In this document: positions 1 to 9,600 of the stretch, one piece after another
Layout of the letters: every line of letters starts with the position of its first letter
Position numbering within the stretch: position 1 is the first letter of the stretch
From: a virus
IMG/VR virus record: IMGVR_UViG_3300022539_000319
Location: 1-24,024 of that record
DNA length: 24,024 nucleotides
Direction: 5' to 3' (one strand)
The notes under the pieces: generated by a model
Seen by the model: only the letters and a program-made list of their open reading frames with translations
What the model was told of the DNA's origin: nothing
Databases searched by the model: none
Program-made: the position numbers and the translations under genes

Positions 1-2
1 GC

Positions 3-3000
3 CTTTATCAGGACATTCTTTCCAAATATGATGTAGGCGTGGCTGTGGAGTGGGCGTTTAGTATCGACCCAGATGGAAAGTTGAGGTTCATTGTGGCCGA
101 TGACAGTGCGGGCGTTGCTGTGTATAAACTGTCCGAAAGCGCTCTCACCGAAGGATGGCATTTTGTATGCGTGACATATAACGGGGAGCATACTTCCTGG
201 ACAGGCCCGACCGCCGCGAACTATATCACCTTATATGTAGATGGCGAGGAAATAACCACAAAATCCACTGTAAATTTATGTTTAACTGGAACGCCAATTT
301 TTACAAAAGGGGCTGAGAAGTTTATTGATGCTTGGTTTGAAACTGCTGCGAATTTGAATGATGATTCTACTGGGACAAGAGTTGGATTTTATGGTGAATC
401 TGTGGACGGCCCTTATGCTACCTATACTGCCCAGGTGGATTTTATAACCAATGCACCGTTGGTAGAATCAATTAAGTATTATCGGTATTGGCGTTTGGGA
501 GGTGATGTAGTTCATACAGGTTATGAAAAAGTATATTTGTATTATGCTGATGCCTGGCATTTAGTGAATACCGAAACTTATGCTGCCGAAGGTGGTGGTA
601 CAGGATGGATAACAATTGACGGCTCTTGGAATGATGTAACAAAAATCAAAATTGAATGTTATATGCGTGCGTTCAATACTCCAGGAACTAATGCTTATGC
701 TTATCATTATACTTACGAACTTCAGGCTTGGGGGCCTGGGGCTTCAGTTAATAATCCCGCTTATGTGAAAATGGAAGATACAGCCACAAAGGTTGTAATC
801 GGCGCTCGTTACACCAATAGCGTTCTCGACAGTCATTTTGGAGACAAAATTGACAATGTTATGCTGTTTGGTTCGACACTTACGATTGCCGATATTTTAA
901 CGCTTTATAATTCCGGCGAGGGAACAGAGAATATGCCTTCGAGGGAAATTTCCGCTATAACAACCGTCGCACTGACGACAGGCTGGCATTTTCTTTGTGT
1001 CACCTACAGCGCCCCCGCTGATGCGGCTGTCGCCGCCGATGGCATAATATTATATGTGGATGGCGTAGCAGTCCTCTCTACTAATACTAACAATATTTCT
1101 TATAGTGCAATGCAGAACGCTGGATTAGATGTACGAATAGGCTCGCAGCTCAACTCTGCTGGTACTGCAAATGAAAACTTCTGGGAGGACAAGATAGACG
1201 AAGTATCTCTCTTTAAGGATGTCCTTACGCCAACAGAGATTGCAAGTCTATATTCTACTAATCCATTTGAAATTACAACTCCATACTTAACGGCAGATTT
1301 ACCAGCCCTGAAATTCGAGTCATCGGCAGATGTTTTATTTATTACTCATCCATCTTACGAGCCAAGAAGATTGTCCCGAATAGAACACGCTGTATGGACA
1401 TTAGCGGTCGAAGATATGCGAACCGGCCCATTCCTAAACGAAAATGACACTATCTCAAAAACAATTACTCCAAGTGCGACTACAGGCAACATAACTCTAA
1501 CGGCGATAGGCCATAAGCCATTTCGTCTCGGAACAACGGCTGGCCATGAGCCGAGCGGAAGTGCTGATACATCTAAATCGCAAACGGGGGCGTTGTTTAA
1601 GTTGGTTCACGGAACGGGTACGCCATCTCAAGTTGGCGCTCTTGATACCAGTGCTGTTAATGATACCCACACTGCCTTGGCAATTCCCAAAGGCATCACT
1701 TGGGACTTTACGACCAATGGAACTTGGGGAACGGCGGGCAATGCCGCAAGTGTAGTTTTGGAAAGAAGTTATGATGGTTTCACGACCAAGGAGACCGTTG
1801 TGACCGTGACCTCTGCGGCGAATAAAAATATAACCACTTCGGGAACGGAGGAATTTGCCGATGCGACATACAGGGCAAGGGTGTCCGAGGCAGGTGGTGA
1901 CGCTTCGATATGTTCTACTCAATTATCTGTCAGGGATACTTCTCATATAGGAATAGTTGAAATAACATCAGTCGTAAGTCCCACCTCTGCTTTAGGTACT
2001 GTGCTGAAAACTCTTGGCTCTACAGACCTTACCCATCGCTGGTCAGAAGGTTCATTCTCGAATTATCGTGGCTGGCCGATAGATGTTGTTATCTCAGCCG
2101 AGGAAAGATTGACCTTTGCTGGAAGCATAAAGCAGCCTTTGAATATATGGGGTAGTGCCTCTGGTAATTTCTCAGACTTTTCAGGTGGTACTAATCCAGA
2201 CGATTCAATGATTCACGCCTTGGTAGGAACAGGCCAACAAAACAGAATACGATGGATTTTGGCTAAAGACATACTCATTCTTAGTACGATTGGTGGAGAG
2301 CATTTATTCGGTGCTTCAAAAGATGATGAAGCACTTACGCCAACTAATAAACGTGCTAAAATCCAAACGACCCACGGTTCAGAAAATATTGCTGCCTTGA
2401 TAGTCAATCAGGCAATTCTTTTCGTTCAGCGAGGTGGGAAGAAGATACGTGAACTTCTTTATCACTTTGAATCTGATTCCTATAAAGCTGATGACTTGAC
2501 GGTTTTTGCTAATCATATAATGGGTATGGGTCTTACCGATGGCGTAGTAGATATGGCTTTTCAGAGAACTCCCGACCCGATGTTATGGTGCGTTAGGAAT
2601 GATGGTCAAATCGCAGTTATGTCCTACGAGAGAGACCAAAAGGTATTTGCGTGGTCGAGAATTGTTACTGCCGATTCCGATGCTGATTCTGTTTTTGAGT
2701 CTGTAGCTATCATTTACGGTGGGACACGTCGAGAAGATGAGGTCTGGGTTACGGTCAAGAGAAAGATAAATGATGGGACGGTCAGATACGTGGAAAGGTT
2801 CAAGCCCCGCAACTGGGGAAGTGACGATGAGGACGCCTTCTTTGTGGATTCAGGAGTTACTTATGACGGTGCTGAGATAACCGAAATGACAGGGGCAACC
2901 CATCTCGTAGGCGAATCGGTGGCTATCTGTGCGGATGGAGAAAAACAAGATAACAAGACGGTTTCAGCTACCGGAACATTTACTTTGGATACCGCCGCGA

Positions 3001-3341
3001 GTAAAGTCCAATACGGACTTCCCTATATACCTGAATACAAGCCGATGAAGTTGAACCTATTCAATCTCGGCCTTGCGACCACCAAGAAGATTCTCGGTGG
3101 TGTGATTAGCTTCTACAAGACCAAGGGCGGTGAATGGGGTGCTGACACCGATAAGATGAATCCTATTGTTTTCAGAAAAGCCGGACAAACATCGGCGGAG
3201 TTTCCAATGTTTACCGGAGATATTGAAATGCCGTTCAGGGGGGGGTACGAACGGGAAGGGAACATTATCATAAGACAACCTGACCCATTGCCTATGACTA
3301 TTCTCGCAATCACACTTGATGTTGGAGCGTATAAAGACTAA
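3..3341 (+). CDS. Podoviral tail protein with LamG domains, 5' end outside the window
   Basis: The reading frame is open to the left edge, so this is the C-terminal 1112 or so residues of a larger gene; the GTG at 39 is only the first start-like codon inside the window. From residue 240 or so onward (numbered from that GTG) it carries the body of a podoviral tail-tube/tail-assembly protein: THPSYEPRRLSR near 436 and RGWPIDVVISAEERLTFAG near 680 are typical of that family. Upstream lie LamG (concanavalin-like) segments, marked by GWHFVCVTY plus LYVDG at about 39-69 and GWHFLCVTY plus LYVDG at about 315-342, probably for glycan binding at the host surface. The first LamG is split by about 165 extra residues (79-243). 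A run of eight G lies near the 3' end (3238-3245). The stop overlaps the next start as TAATG. Family assignment is from recognised motifs, not from a search. Confidence 0.8.
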   Translation, partial: LYQDILSKYDVGVAVEWAFSIDPDGKLRFIVADDSAGVAVYKLSESALTEGWHFVCVTYNGEHTSWTGPTAANYITLYVDGEEITTKSTVNLCLTGTPIFTKGAEKFIDAWFETAANLNDDSTGTRVGFYGESVDGPYATYTAQVDFITNAPLVESIKYYRYWRLGGDVVHTGYEKVYLYYADAWHLVNTETYAAEGGGTGWITIDGSWNDVTKIKIECYMRAFNTPGTNAYAYHYTYELQAWGPGASVNNPAYVKMEDTATKVVIGARYTNSVLDSHFGDKIDNVMLFGSTLTIADILTLYNSGEGTENMPSREISAITTVALTTGWHFLCVTYSAPADAAVAADGIILYVDGVAVLSTNTNNISYSAMQNAGLDVRIGSQLNSAGTANENFWEDKIDEVSLFKDVLTPTEIASLYSTNPFEITTPYLTADLPALKFESSADVLFITHPSYEPRRLSRIEHAVWTLAVEDMRTGPFLNENDTISKTITPSATTGNITLTAIGHKPFRLGTTAGHEPSGSADTSKSQTGALFKLVHGTGTPSQVGALDTSAVNDTHTALAIPKGITWDFTTNGTWGTAGNAASVVLERSYDGFTTKETVVTVTSAANKNITTSGTEEFADATYRARVSEAGGDASICSTQLSVRDTSHIGIVEITSVVSPTSALGTVLKTLGSTDLTHRWSEGSFSNYRGWPIDVVISAEERLTFAGSIKQPLNIWGSASGNFSDFSGGTNPDDSMIHALVGTGQQNRIRWILAKDILILSTIGGEHLFGASKDDEALTPTNKRAKIQTTHGSENIAALIVNQAILFVQRGGKKIRELLYHFESDSYKADDLTVFANHIMGMGLTDGVVDMAFQRTPDPMLWCVRNDGQIAVMSYERDQKVFAWSRIVTADSDADSVFESVAIIYGGTRREDEVWVTVKRKINDGTVRYVERFKPRNWGSDDEDAFFVDSGVTYDGAEITEMTGATHLVGESVAICADGEKQDNKTVSATGTFTLDTAASKVQYGLPYIPEYKPMKLNLFNLGLATTKKILGGVISFYKTKGGEWGADTDKMNPIVFRKAGQTSAEFPMFTGDIEMPFRGGYEREGNIIIRQPDPLPMTILAITLDVGAYKD

Positions 3342-3667
3342 TGGGCTTAGAAAAAATAGAATATCCACCATTACCCCTTGTAGAAATTAGTACTCTTGCT
3401 GTTCAAGGTCAGACAAAACTACCAGGAGGACTACAAATAAAATGGGGTTCTTATAGCCTAACGACTAATCAGACAAAGGCGTATGATTTTACTGATAATG
3501 GTCTCACAGATTTTGATAATGCTTGCCTGCAAGTATTTCCTACCTATGGAAGCACTGCTCACTGGCAAGATACTTGCGGTGTGACGGCTAAAAGTACAAC
3601 TGGTTTCTCTGTTAAAAATAATAGTAATTTTACAAATACAGTAGCTTGGCTTGCAATAGGATATTAA
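3341..3667 (+). CDS. Small tail protein with gp53-like C-terminal domain
   Basis: This 108-residue protein starts in a TAATG overlap with the tail gene. Its layout (GLQIKWG near residue 31, a beta-rich middle with NACLQVFPTYG, then GFSVKN and the ending AWLAIGY) matches the C-terminal domain of phage tail-fibre proteins of the gp53-like family, which forms the fibre tip. Here the domain is almost free-standing, with only about 25 residues before it. It may assemble onto the tail protein encoded just upstream and contact the receptor. The domain call rests on the motif pattern; the receptor role is inferred. Confidence 0.65.
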   Translation: MGLEKIEYPPLPLVEISTLAVQGQTKLPGGLQIKWGSYSLTTNQTKAYDFTDNGLTDFDNACLQVFPTYGSTAHWQDTCGVTAKSTTGFSVKNNSNFTNTVAWLAIGY

Positions 3668-3690
3668 ATGCCACCGATACAAGTATAAAA

Positions 3691-4131
3691 ATGAATAATT
3701 TCGAGAAAAATAAGAATATAGAGGCTTTGTTAGAAGATATTGCAAAATTACCAATCGACCTATTGGCCTATCTTGTTCGATTTTTGGAAGACAGCGAACC
3801 TGGGAAAATAGTGGTACTCAACAATCCAAACAGGAAGCTATACGCCGTGGCAAAACCGACATCGGATGAGTATTTACAGCGGCTTAGGGTTTTGTTGGAC
3901 TTGGATGGGGAACAGGGTGCTATATGGCGCTCCATATTCCGCTTGACATTACCGATGATGAAGTTTTATCAATATATGTTGGGTTATCATCAGCGCGGGC
4001 AGATTAGTTGTGTTGTGTATGATGACTTGGTGGACAAACTTCTTTTGGTTTGTTTTAGCGAACTTGGAAAGGTTGTTGAATTAGATTTTTTCAAACAGGA
4101 TTTTGCCGAAATCAGTAAAGAAGAAAGTTAA
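3691..4131 (+). CDS. Hypothetical protein in the virion operon
   Basis: The ATG at 3691 gives 146 residues. An upstream TTG at 3646 would overlap the previous gene by 22 nt and is less likely. I see no strong ribosome binding site, only an A-rich stretch before the ATG. The protein is largely helical, with a hydrophobic patch (LPIDLLAYLVRFLE) near residue 20, and no motif I recognise. Its place between the fibre-tip gene and the GNAT-like gene suggests a virion or assembly role. No function is assigned. Confidence 0.6.
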   Translation: MNNFEKNKNIEALLEDIAKLPIDLLAYLVRFLEDSEPGKIVVLNNPNRKLYAVAKPTSDEYLQRLRVLLDLDGEQGAIWRSIFRLTLPMMKFYQYMLGYHQRGQISCVVYDDLVDKLLLVCFSELGKVVELDFFKQDFAEISKEES

Positions 4132-4158
4132 AATTAACTTTAGAAGTGAGATTTGCGA

Positions 4159-4641
4159 ATGATTATGCGAATGATTGACGTGGAAGTAATGAGTGGCGTA
4201 AAATCCTTCAAAGCGGAAGATATGCTGTGGGTTACCTCTCGTGGAATTAAAGAGTTGAATTTGAAAGCCACTCCTTCAGTCAACGATGAATTAAAAGCTC
4301 TCGCTGAGGAAAGAGAAAAGTCGGGTAAATGTTTTACCGGATGGGTGGATGGCGAAATAGTAGGTGTCGGGGGAATGGACGAGTCACGGACGGGTGTGGC
4401 TGAGATATGGCTAATACTTTCACCATACATAGATGAAGTTCAGGGATACAAATGTATTCTTGAAGGAATGAAGAATCTCATAAACGATAACCACTTAAGA
4501 AGAATCCAGTTTTTTGGCCGGGTGGACTTTCCTCAATGTCATATTCTCTTTGAACATCTTGGATTCAAAGTCGAAGGTATTGCTCGTAAGTACACGCCTG
4601 ATGGTGTTGATGCAATTATGTACGGTTTAATTAGGGATTGA
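4159..4641 (+). CDS. GNAT-like acetyltransferase fold protein of the ejection module
   Basis: About 160 residues. The pattern GWVDGEIVGVGGMD (beta hairpin), then a central EIWLILSP strand, a helix, and LFEHLGFKVEGIARKYTPDG near the end is typical of N-acetyltransferase-fold proteins. In many T7-like and other podoviruses a GNAT-like gene sits next to the internal virion proteins, as here, where it directly precedes the gp14-like gene. Several in-frame ATGs (4159, 4165, 4171) are possible; 4159 is placed about 8 nt after a weak GAAGTGAG. Whether it acetylates anything or is structural is not visible. Confidence 0.65.
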   Translation: MIMRMIDVEVMSGVKSFKAEDMLWVTSRGIKELNLKATPSVNDELKALAEEREKSGKCFTGWVDGEIVGVGGMDESRTGVAEIWLILSPYIDEVQGYKCILEGMKNLINDNHLRRIQFFGRVDFPQCHILFEHLGFKVEGIARKYTPDGVDAIMYGLIRD

Positions 4642-4643
4642 TA

Positions 4644-5192
4644 ATGTTTGATTTAATTCTTGCTACAGGCTTTGAGCCACTTATTGTTCCTCTTTTAATT
4701 GGTGGTATTACTGTAAGCGCTTATGGGATTATTCAACAAGGTCGCGCCGCCGATGTGCAGGCACAAGCTGAGCAGGACATTCTCAATTTCAACGCTGCCC
4801 AGAAGGTAAAAGAGGCCGAAGAAATAAGGGCGGCAGCCCAAGAGGAAGCCAGAAAGTTTGCTAAGGAAGGACGGAGATTTAGGGGCAAGCAGAAGGTTGC
4901 CGTTGCTTGGGCTGGCGTACTAACTACCGAAGGGACTCCTGCGTTGCTTTTAGAAGAAACCGCACAGGAGCTTGAAGCCGATAGATTAGCTATTTTGAAG
5001 CAGGGTTTTCTAAGAGGCGAGTTTGTCGAATCAGAAGCCTTCGGTATGAGATTTCAGGGAGTTGCAGCGAGGGCAAGAGGGAAAGCGGCAAGACGAGGCT
5101 CACAATTAGCCGCCGCAGGGACATTGCTAACGGGTATGGGAACGGTAGGTTTAACGGCTTATAAACTTAAAAAAGAAAAGACTGAGGTATAA
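4644..5192 (+). CDS. T7 gp14-like internal virion protein
   Basis: The ATG at 4644 lies 6 nt after AGGGA and just behind the stop of the GNAT-like gene; a TTG at 4638 is the alternative. The 182-residue product begins with a hydrophobic segment (about 5-28), then a long alanine-, glutamate- and lysine-rich helix, then GVLTTEGTPALLLEETAQE, which resembles the conserved block of gp14-type internal virion proteins. Those proteins leave the capsid and form part of the DNA-ejection channel across the host envelope. A second glycine- and leucine-rich hydrophobic stretch is near the C-terminus. Its position before two other large ejection-type proteins fits. Confidence 0.65.
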   Translation: MFDLILATGFEPLIVPLLIGGITVSAYGIIQQGRAADVQAQAEQDILNFNAAQKVKEAEEIRAAAQEEARKFAKEGRRFRGKQKVAVAWAGVLTTEGTPALLLEETAQELEADRLAILKQGFLRGEFVESEAFGMRFQGVAARARGKAARRGSQLAAAGTLLTGMGTVGLTAYKLKKEKTEV

Positions 5193-5194
5193 TT

Positions 5195-6667
5195 ATTCCA
5201 GATATACCAAAATATTACGCTAAAATAACGCCGAAGCCGGTAGGCAAAGCGCCGATACCATTAGCCGCCGCTGATGTAGGCGCTGGGGCAATAGGTCGGG
5301 GATTACAATGGGCTGGTCGGGGACTTATTAACTTTAGCAAGGCTCTATTTGCAATAGATGAGGACAAGCAGCGAATCCGAGATAATGCTGTTTTAGCCTC
5401 TGCTTATGGTGACAGGAATAAGCAAATCACCAAGAGTATGAGAGAAGCCAGCCTAAACACATTTACGGATATAAAACAGTTTGATGACTTTAGAAAAAAA
5501 GTCAATACCGACCTCAATGCTATTGAGAAAAATTCCATTTCCAAGATGAGCTATAGAGCCGGTCAGGATTTCTCAAATTATACTAAGAAAAACAGACAGG
5601 CAGCACTTCGGCAGATAGAATATATAGTCTGGCGTAAAGAGGTTGAGTTCCAGCGCAATGAAACTGGCCGCCAGTACACTAACCTTTTCGAGCGTATGGC
5701 CAGTGCTGGTTTCTCAGTTGAGGATATGTATAAAAATCCTTCGCTGGATGTTATAGAAGATGGGATGGCTCCTTATTGGAGGGCTGGTGAGCTTGAAGAA
5801 TATAGAGACCAAATGCTTGTTGGCGCCTTGGTTAATGTTGGTCGTTATGACGATGCAAGAAACTTGGCAAAATCAACAGAGGTATTTACGCCTACTGAAA
5901 AAACGGCAATACTAAAAAGTATTGACATTGCCGAAAGAACCAAGGCTGCAAAATTAAAAATTGCACAGGAAGAATATATAAACGCCGAGCAGGGACGCTT
6001 AATACAGTTGGCCAGAAAAGGCCAGCTAACCGAAGATATTATCCAAGCGAGTAAACTTGACGAGTTCGGTCTGGGCAGCAAAGACACTTTCTACACGATG
6101 CTTGACGATTGGGCGAAGGCTGTTCTCAAAGATAAAGAGGCTCTGTTTAAGGAATCCAACCCAGAAGTCGAAGCCCGAATACTTGAAGAAATACGTGACC
6201 CACGCTCCAAGATAACCCCGAAGGATATATCCGCTCTTGTCGGTAAGGGACTTTCGATTGACGATGCCGACCGTTTCATAAACCGTATGGATGTTTACAA
6301 GGGCTTCTGGTTTGGCCGTGCCGACCGTTTCCTAAAAGACCAATTAGGATGGTCTGATACCTACACTAAGTTTACCCATCCAGAAGGCGGAATAAGTTAT
6401 CACGCTGCGATGAATCAGTTGTTTACCGATATTGAAACGCAGGACTTGAAGGACAAGGACATCTACGAGCGGGCGATTGAGACTGGCATACCGTACATTG
6501 TGGATTATTGGTCAAACGTCCTCAGCCTGGAGAAACCGCAGATTGAGAGAATGACTCTTATGCTCCGAGGCAAGCCCACACCAAAGAAAAAAACAGAACC
6601 GGTCGGGCCGTTAAGGGAACAACCAGAAATTAAACTTGAATATGACCCGTTAGGGATTTTCAAGTAA
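5195..6667 (+). CDS. Internal virion/ejection protein, probable AUU start
   Basis: The first ATG in frame is at 5438, but the same frame is open back to the stop of the previous gene, and its 81 extra codons read as real protein (PDIPKYYAKITPKPVGKAP, then alanine/glycine-rich helix). No ATG, GTG, TTG or CTG lies in that stretch. An ATT at 5195 sits 7 nt after GAGG (5184-5187) and yields a product beginning (M)PDIPKYY, the kind of N-terminus I expect for this ejection-protein family. ATT at 5192 or ATA at 5189 are alternatives. The product is about 490 residues, mostly helical and charged, and ends in a proline/lysine-rich tail. The next gene overlaps as TAATG. Function is inferred from position. 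Confidence 0.7.
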   Translation: MPDIPKYYAKITPKPVGKAPIPLAAADVGAGAIGRGLQWAGRGLINFSKALFAIDEDKQRIRDNAVLASAYGDRNKQITKSMREASLNTFTDIKQFDDFRKKVNTDLNAIEKNSISKMSYRAGQDFSNYTKKNRQAALRQIEYIVWRKEVEFQRNETGRQYTNLFERMASAGFSVEDMYKNPSLDVIEDGMAPYWRAGELEEYRDQMLVGALVNVGRYDDARNLAKSTEVFTPTEKTAILKSIDIAERTKAAKLKIAQEEYINAEQGRLIQLARKGQLTEDIIQASKLDEFGLGSKDTFYTMLDDWAKAVLKDKEALFKESNPEVEARILEEIRDPRSKITPKDISALVGKGLSIDDADRFINRMDVYKGFWFGRADRFLKDQLGWSDTYTKFTHPEGGISYHAAMNQLFTDIETQDLKDKDIYERAIETGIPYIVDYWSNVLSLEKPQIERMTLMLRGKPTPKKKTEPVGPLREQPEIKLEYDPLGIFK

Positions 6668-9600
6668 TGCCAGAACTGAATGTGAAAACTGAATCTGAAA
6701 AGTCGACCGCGGGCGACAATCTGAAAAGTGTCACAGTGGGACATAATCTTGAATTTTCCGCAGTCGCGGAATATCCTGGCGAGCAAGAGTTTTTCGACCC
6801 GTCCGAACCGCCAGCCTTCGCTCCAGCCCAAGAGGTTGCCAAACCCGACTTTGGTATAAAAGTTGCTCCACTTTCTCCTGCAAGGGAATGGCTCTACGAA
6901 CATCGGCGTTTGGATATGAAACCTTACATTGATTACAGACCCGAAGGCCCAATGTATTATGAGAGAGGAGCGCTTGAGAGTCTGTACCCAGGGATAGCTC
7001 CGAAGATTATAAAGGCACGTCGAGCCGGATATACCGATGGTATGATAGCTACGAACATTGTCGATATGGTCGATAGAGCAATGAAGGCCGGATACACCGA
7101 TGGTCAAATCGAAATGAATCTTTTTAAGGGCTATATGGATTACGGCTTCTTTGAACGTCCTATCGGTAGTTTTTTTTACGGCAGGCGGGAGAACGTCCTT
7201 GAGAAGATGTGGGACTACGTTGGCACGACACCCGACTTTGAGACCAGCCCCATCAAGCACGAACTAAGGGCTGTTGTCGAGCGAGGCTTGAGCAGCTTCA
7301 CCGCTGGCCTGACAGATGCCTTGCAGACCGAAATAGCCCAACCGAAAACCATCCCAGGAGCTATTGGCGGTTCTGTTTCAAGTCTTATTGGTTTTATTCT
7401 CGGCCCAATGAAAATGGCGAAGGGTATCATCGGCGGAAGGCTTGCCCCGACATCTACCGGCCTACGTGGTATCGCTCAGTTGATGAAACAGGGCGGCGCT
7501 ACTTTGGGCTTGTCCGGTTTTCTGTCAAGTGCCATCCCTGCTGTTACCGAAAACGATGAGGCTACTGATGCCGCTGTCGAGCTTCTGGAAAACACGGCGA
7601 CTATGACGCTTACCGGCGCTCTATATCCCGTTGCCGGTGTGATACCCACAAAGCCCCTGCGAATGGCCGTTGGATTAGCAGCTTTGGATTACATTCGCGG
7701 TAAGGGCGAGTTTACTATTGACGATGTAGTCAAGGGTGTTGTGGATGGTACTATCGACCGAGAGGTTCTGGCCGAGCGTTCTTTCGGCTATTTGTTAGAC
7801 TTGTACTTCCTGAACAAAGTAAAACCTATGAGAGAGCAGCTTGCCGGTCTGGAAAAGAACGCTATGGTGCGCCGGATGCTCGAACTAAACGCAGAGGAAA
7901 CTGAGCAGACAATAATTTATTTACGAAAGGCCAATCTTATACCAAGCGACCCCGAAAGATTCTTAAACGGTTTGGGTAAGTTTGACAAGATTATAGCTTT
8001 CGGCAATGAGAAGAATTTTAACGCCACCTACAAGATGCTTATCAACGAGCAGTATAAGCTGGCAGCCAAAATTCAGGCCGACATCCTTGGCAAAACCACA
8101 ATCCGAATCCCGAAAGAGCTTAACGCTCTGGCGCAGACAGCCAGGCAATTCACCAAGCCAGTAAACTTCGCTAACGCAGTAAAGGCCAAAGGCAAACTAA
8201 CGGCGATCGAAAAAGAAGCCCTGCAAAAAGCTACCAAAGGCGATTTGAAAGCGTTTTGGAAGGGTGTGTCAGACAGAGACTACCTCGAAAAGCAATCTAT
8301 GATTCAGCACAAGAGTCAGAGCGAAAAGATACTCGATGCTATGAAAACCGAGATAATGTTCAACAAGGCCGATACTGAACTGCAACGATTGAGTGACGGC
8401 AAGATTAGGAGAGCATACCAGGGAGCTGCAAGGGCGTTGTGGGATACCTCTGCGAACATCAAGAAAGACCTACTCAAAAAAGGCGGGGCTTTGGGCAAAG
8501 AAGCTGTTATCCGGCACGACCTAATCCGAGGCGCAAGCTCTAAGGCTGCGCTAATGATAGACCAGGCGGCTGGTAAAATCTATCAAGGGCTTAATAAGAG
8601 CGAGGAAATCATACTCAATAGAATAATTCAGAGTCGCAGGACTATCGCTATCGAGAAGTATCGGGCAGACATTCGCCATCCCGCAGGCCTGGGACTCAAG
8701 GAACATCAGGCGTATCTTGACGGCATACCCAAAGAACAATTTATGAGATTGAGCGAGAGAGCAGACCTGTACTTCAAGGAGATGGACAGCCAGTTAAGCC
8801 AACTCCATAAGGCGGGAATTATCAGCCGAGAAAGCTACAAGGGCTTACTTGAAAAGGGCGACTATTCACCCAGGCGCTTCATTCAGCACATCGACCCTGA
8901 AAGGACATACACTTTCGCTGGTAAGAAGATAACCATTTGGGACTCCGGCATAAAAGCATTAGACGAAGGCTCTTATAAAACGCTTTCAAATAATTCAAGA
9001 GCTTTACTTGCTCAAGTAGTATCAAGAGTTCAAGCCAGGATATTCCGCAATCAAGCTAACAGGGCTTTGTACGACCTTGCGAAAGAAATGCCCGACAATG
9101 GCGTGGTCGGACTTGTCGAAGTGAAAAAAGTCACTAAGAAGGGCGTAACCATATACAAAAAAGCTCCGGCTGGTTTTGAACAGATAGGCGTTATGATTGA
9201 CGGTAAATCCGTACCGATGAACATACCGTCAGCTATGGCAAGGGAATGGGTAAACAGCGACCCTGCGATAAACTCTCAAGTGGCTAATATGATTGGCTGG
9301 TTGTCGGGAGCTAAAATCCTAAGACCTATGGCGACTGGAATCAATCCGGAGTTTGCTTTGACCAACCTACCGAGGGACATCGCCCACGCTTGGATAACAA
9401 CTACCGAGTACAGCCCGCACCTGCCGATAACAGTGGCGCAGATGGTAAAAGACTATGCGAAGGTCTTGCCCGATACAATCACAAGGCAGGGAAGGTGGCT
9501 GGACTATCTGAATCAAGGCGGCGGGATGAGCTTCTTGACCCACCAGGGACATATTACCCGCAAGGGGGTAGGAAAATTATCTGCTATTCAAAATGTTTTG

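Noticed and set aside
6505-7260. Long 251-codon open frame on the minus strand.
   Set aside because: It lies opposite two well-supported virion genes and its protein text has no domain pattern; it is a shadow of their codon use.
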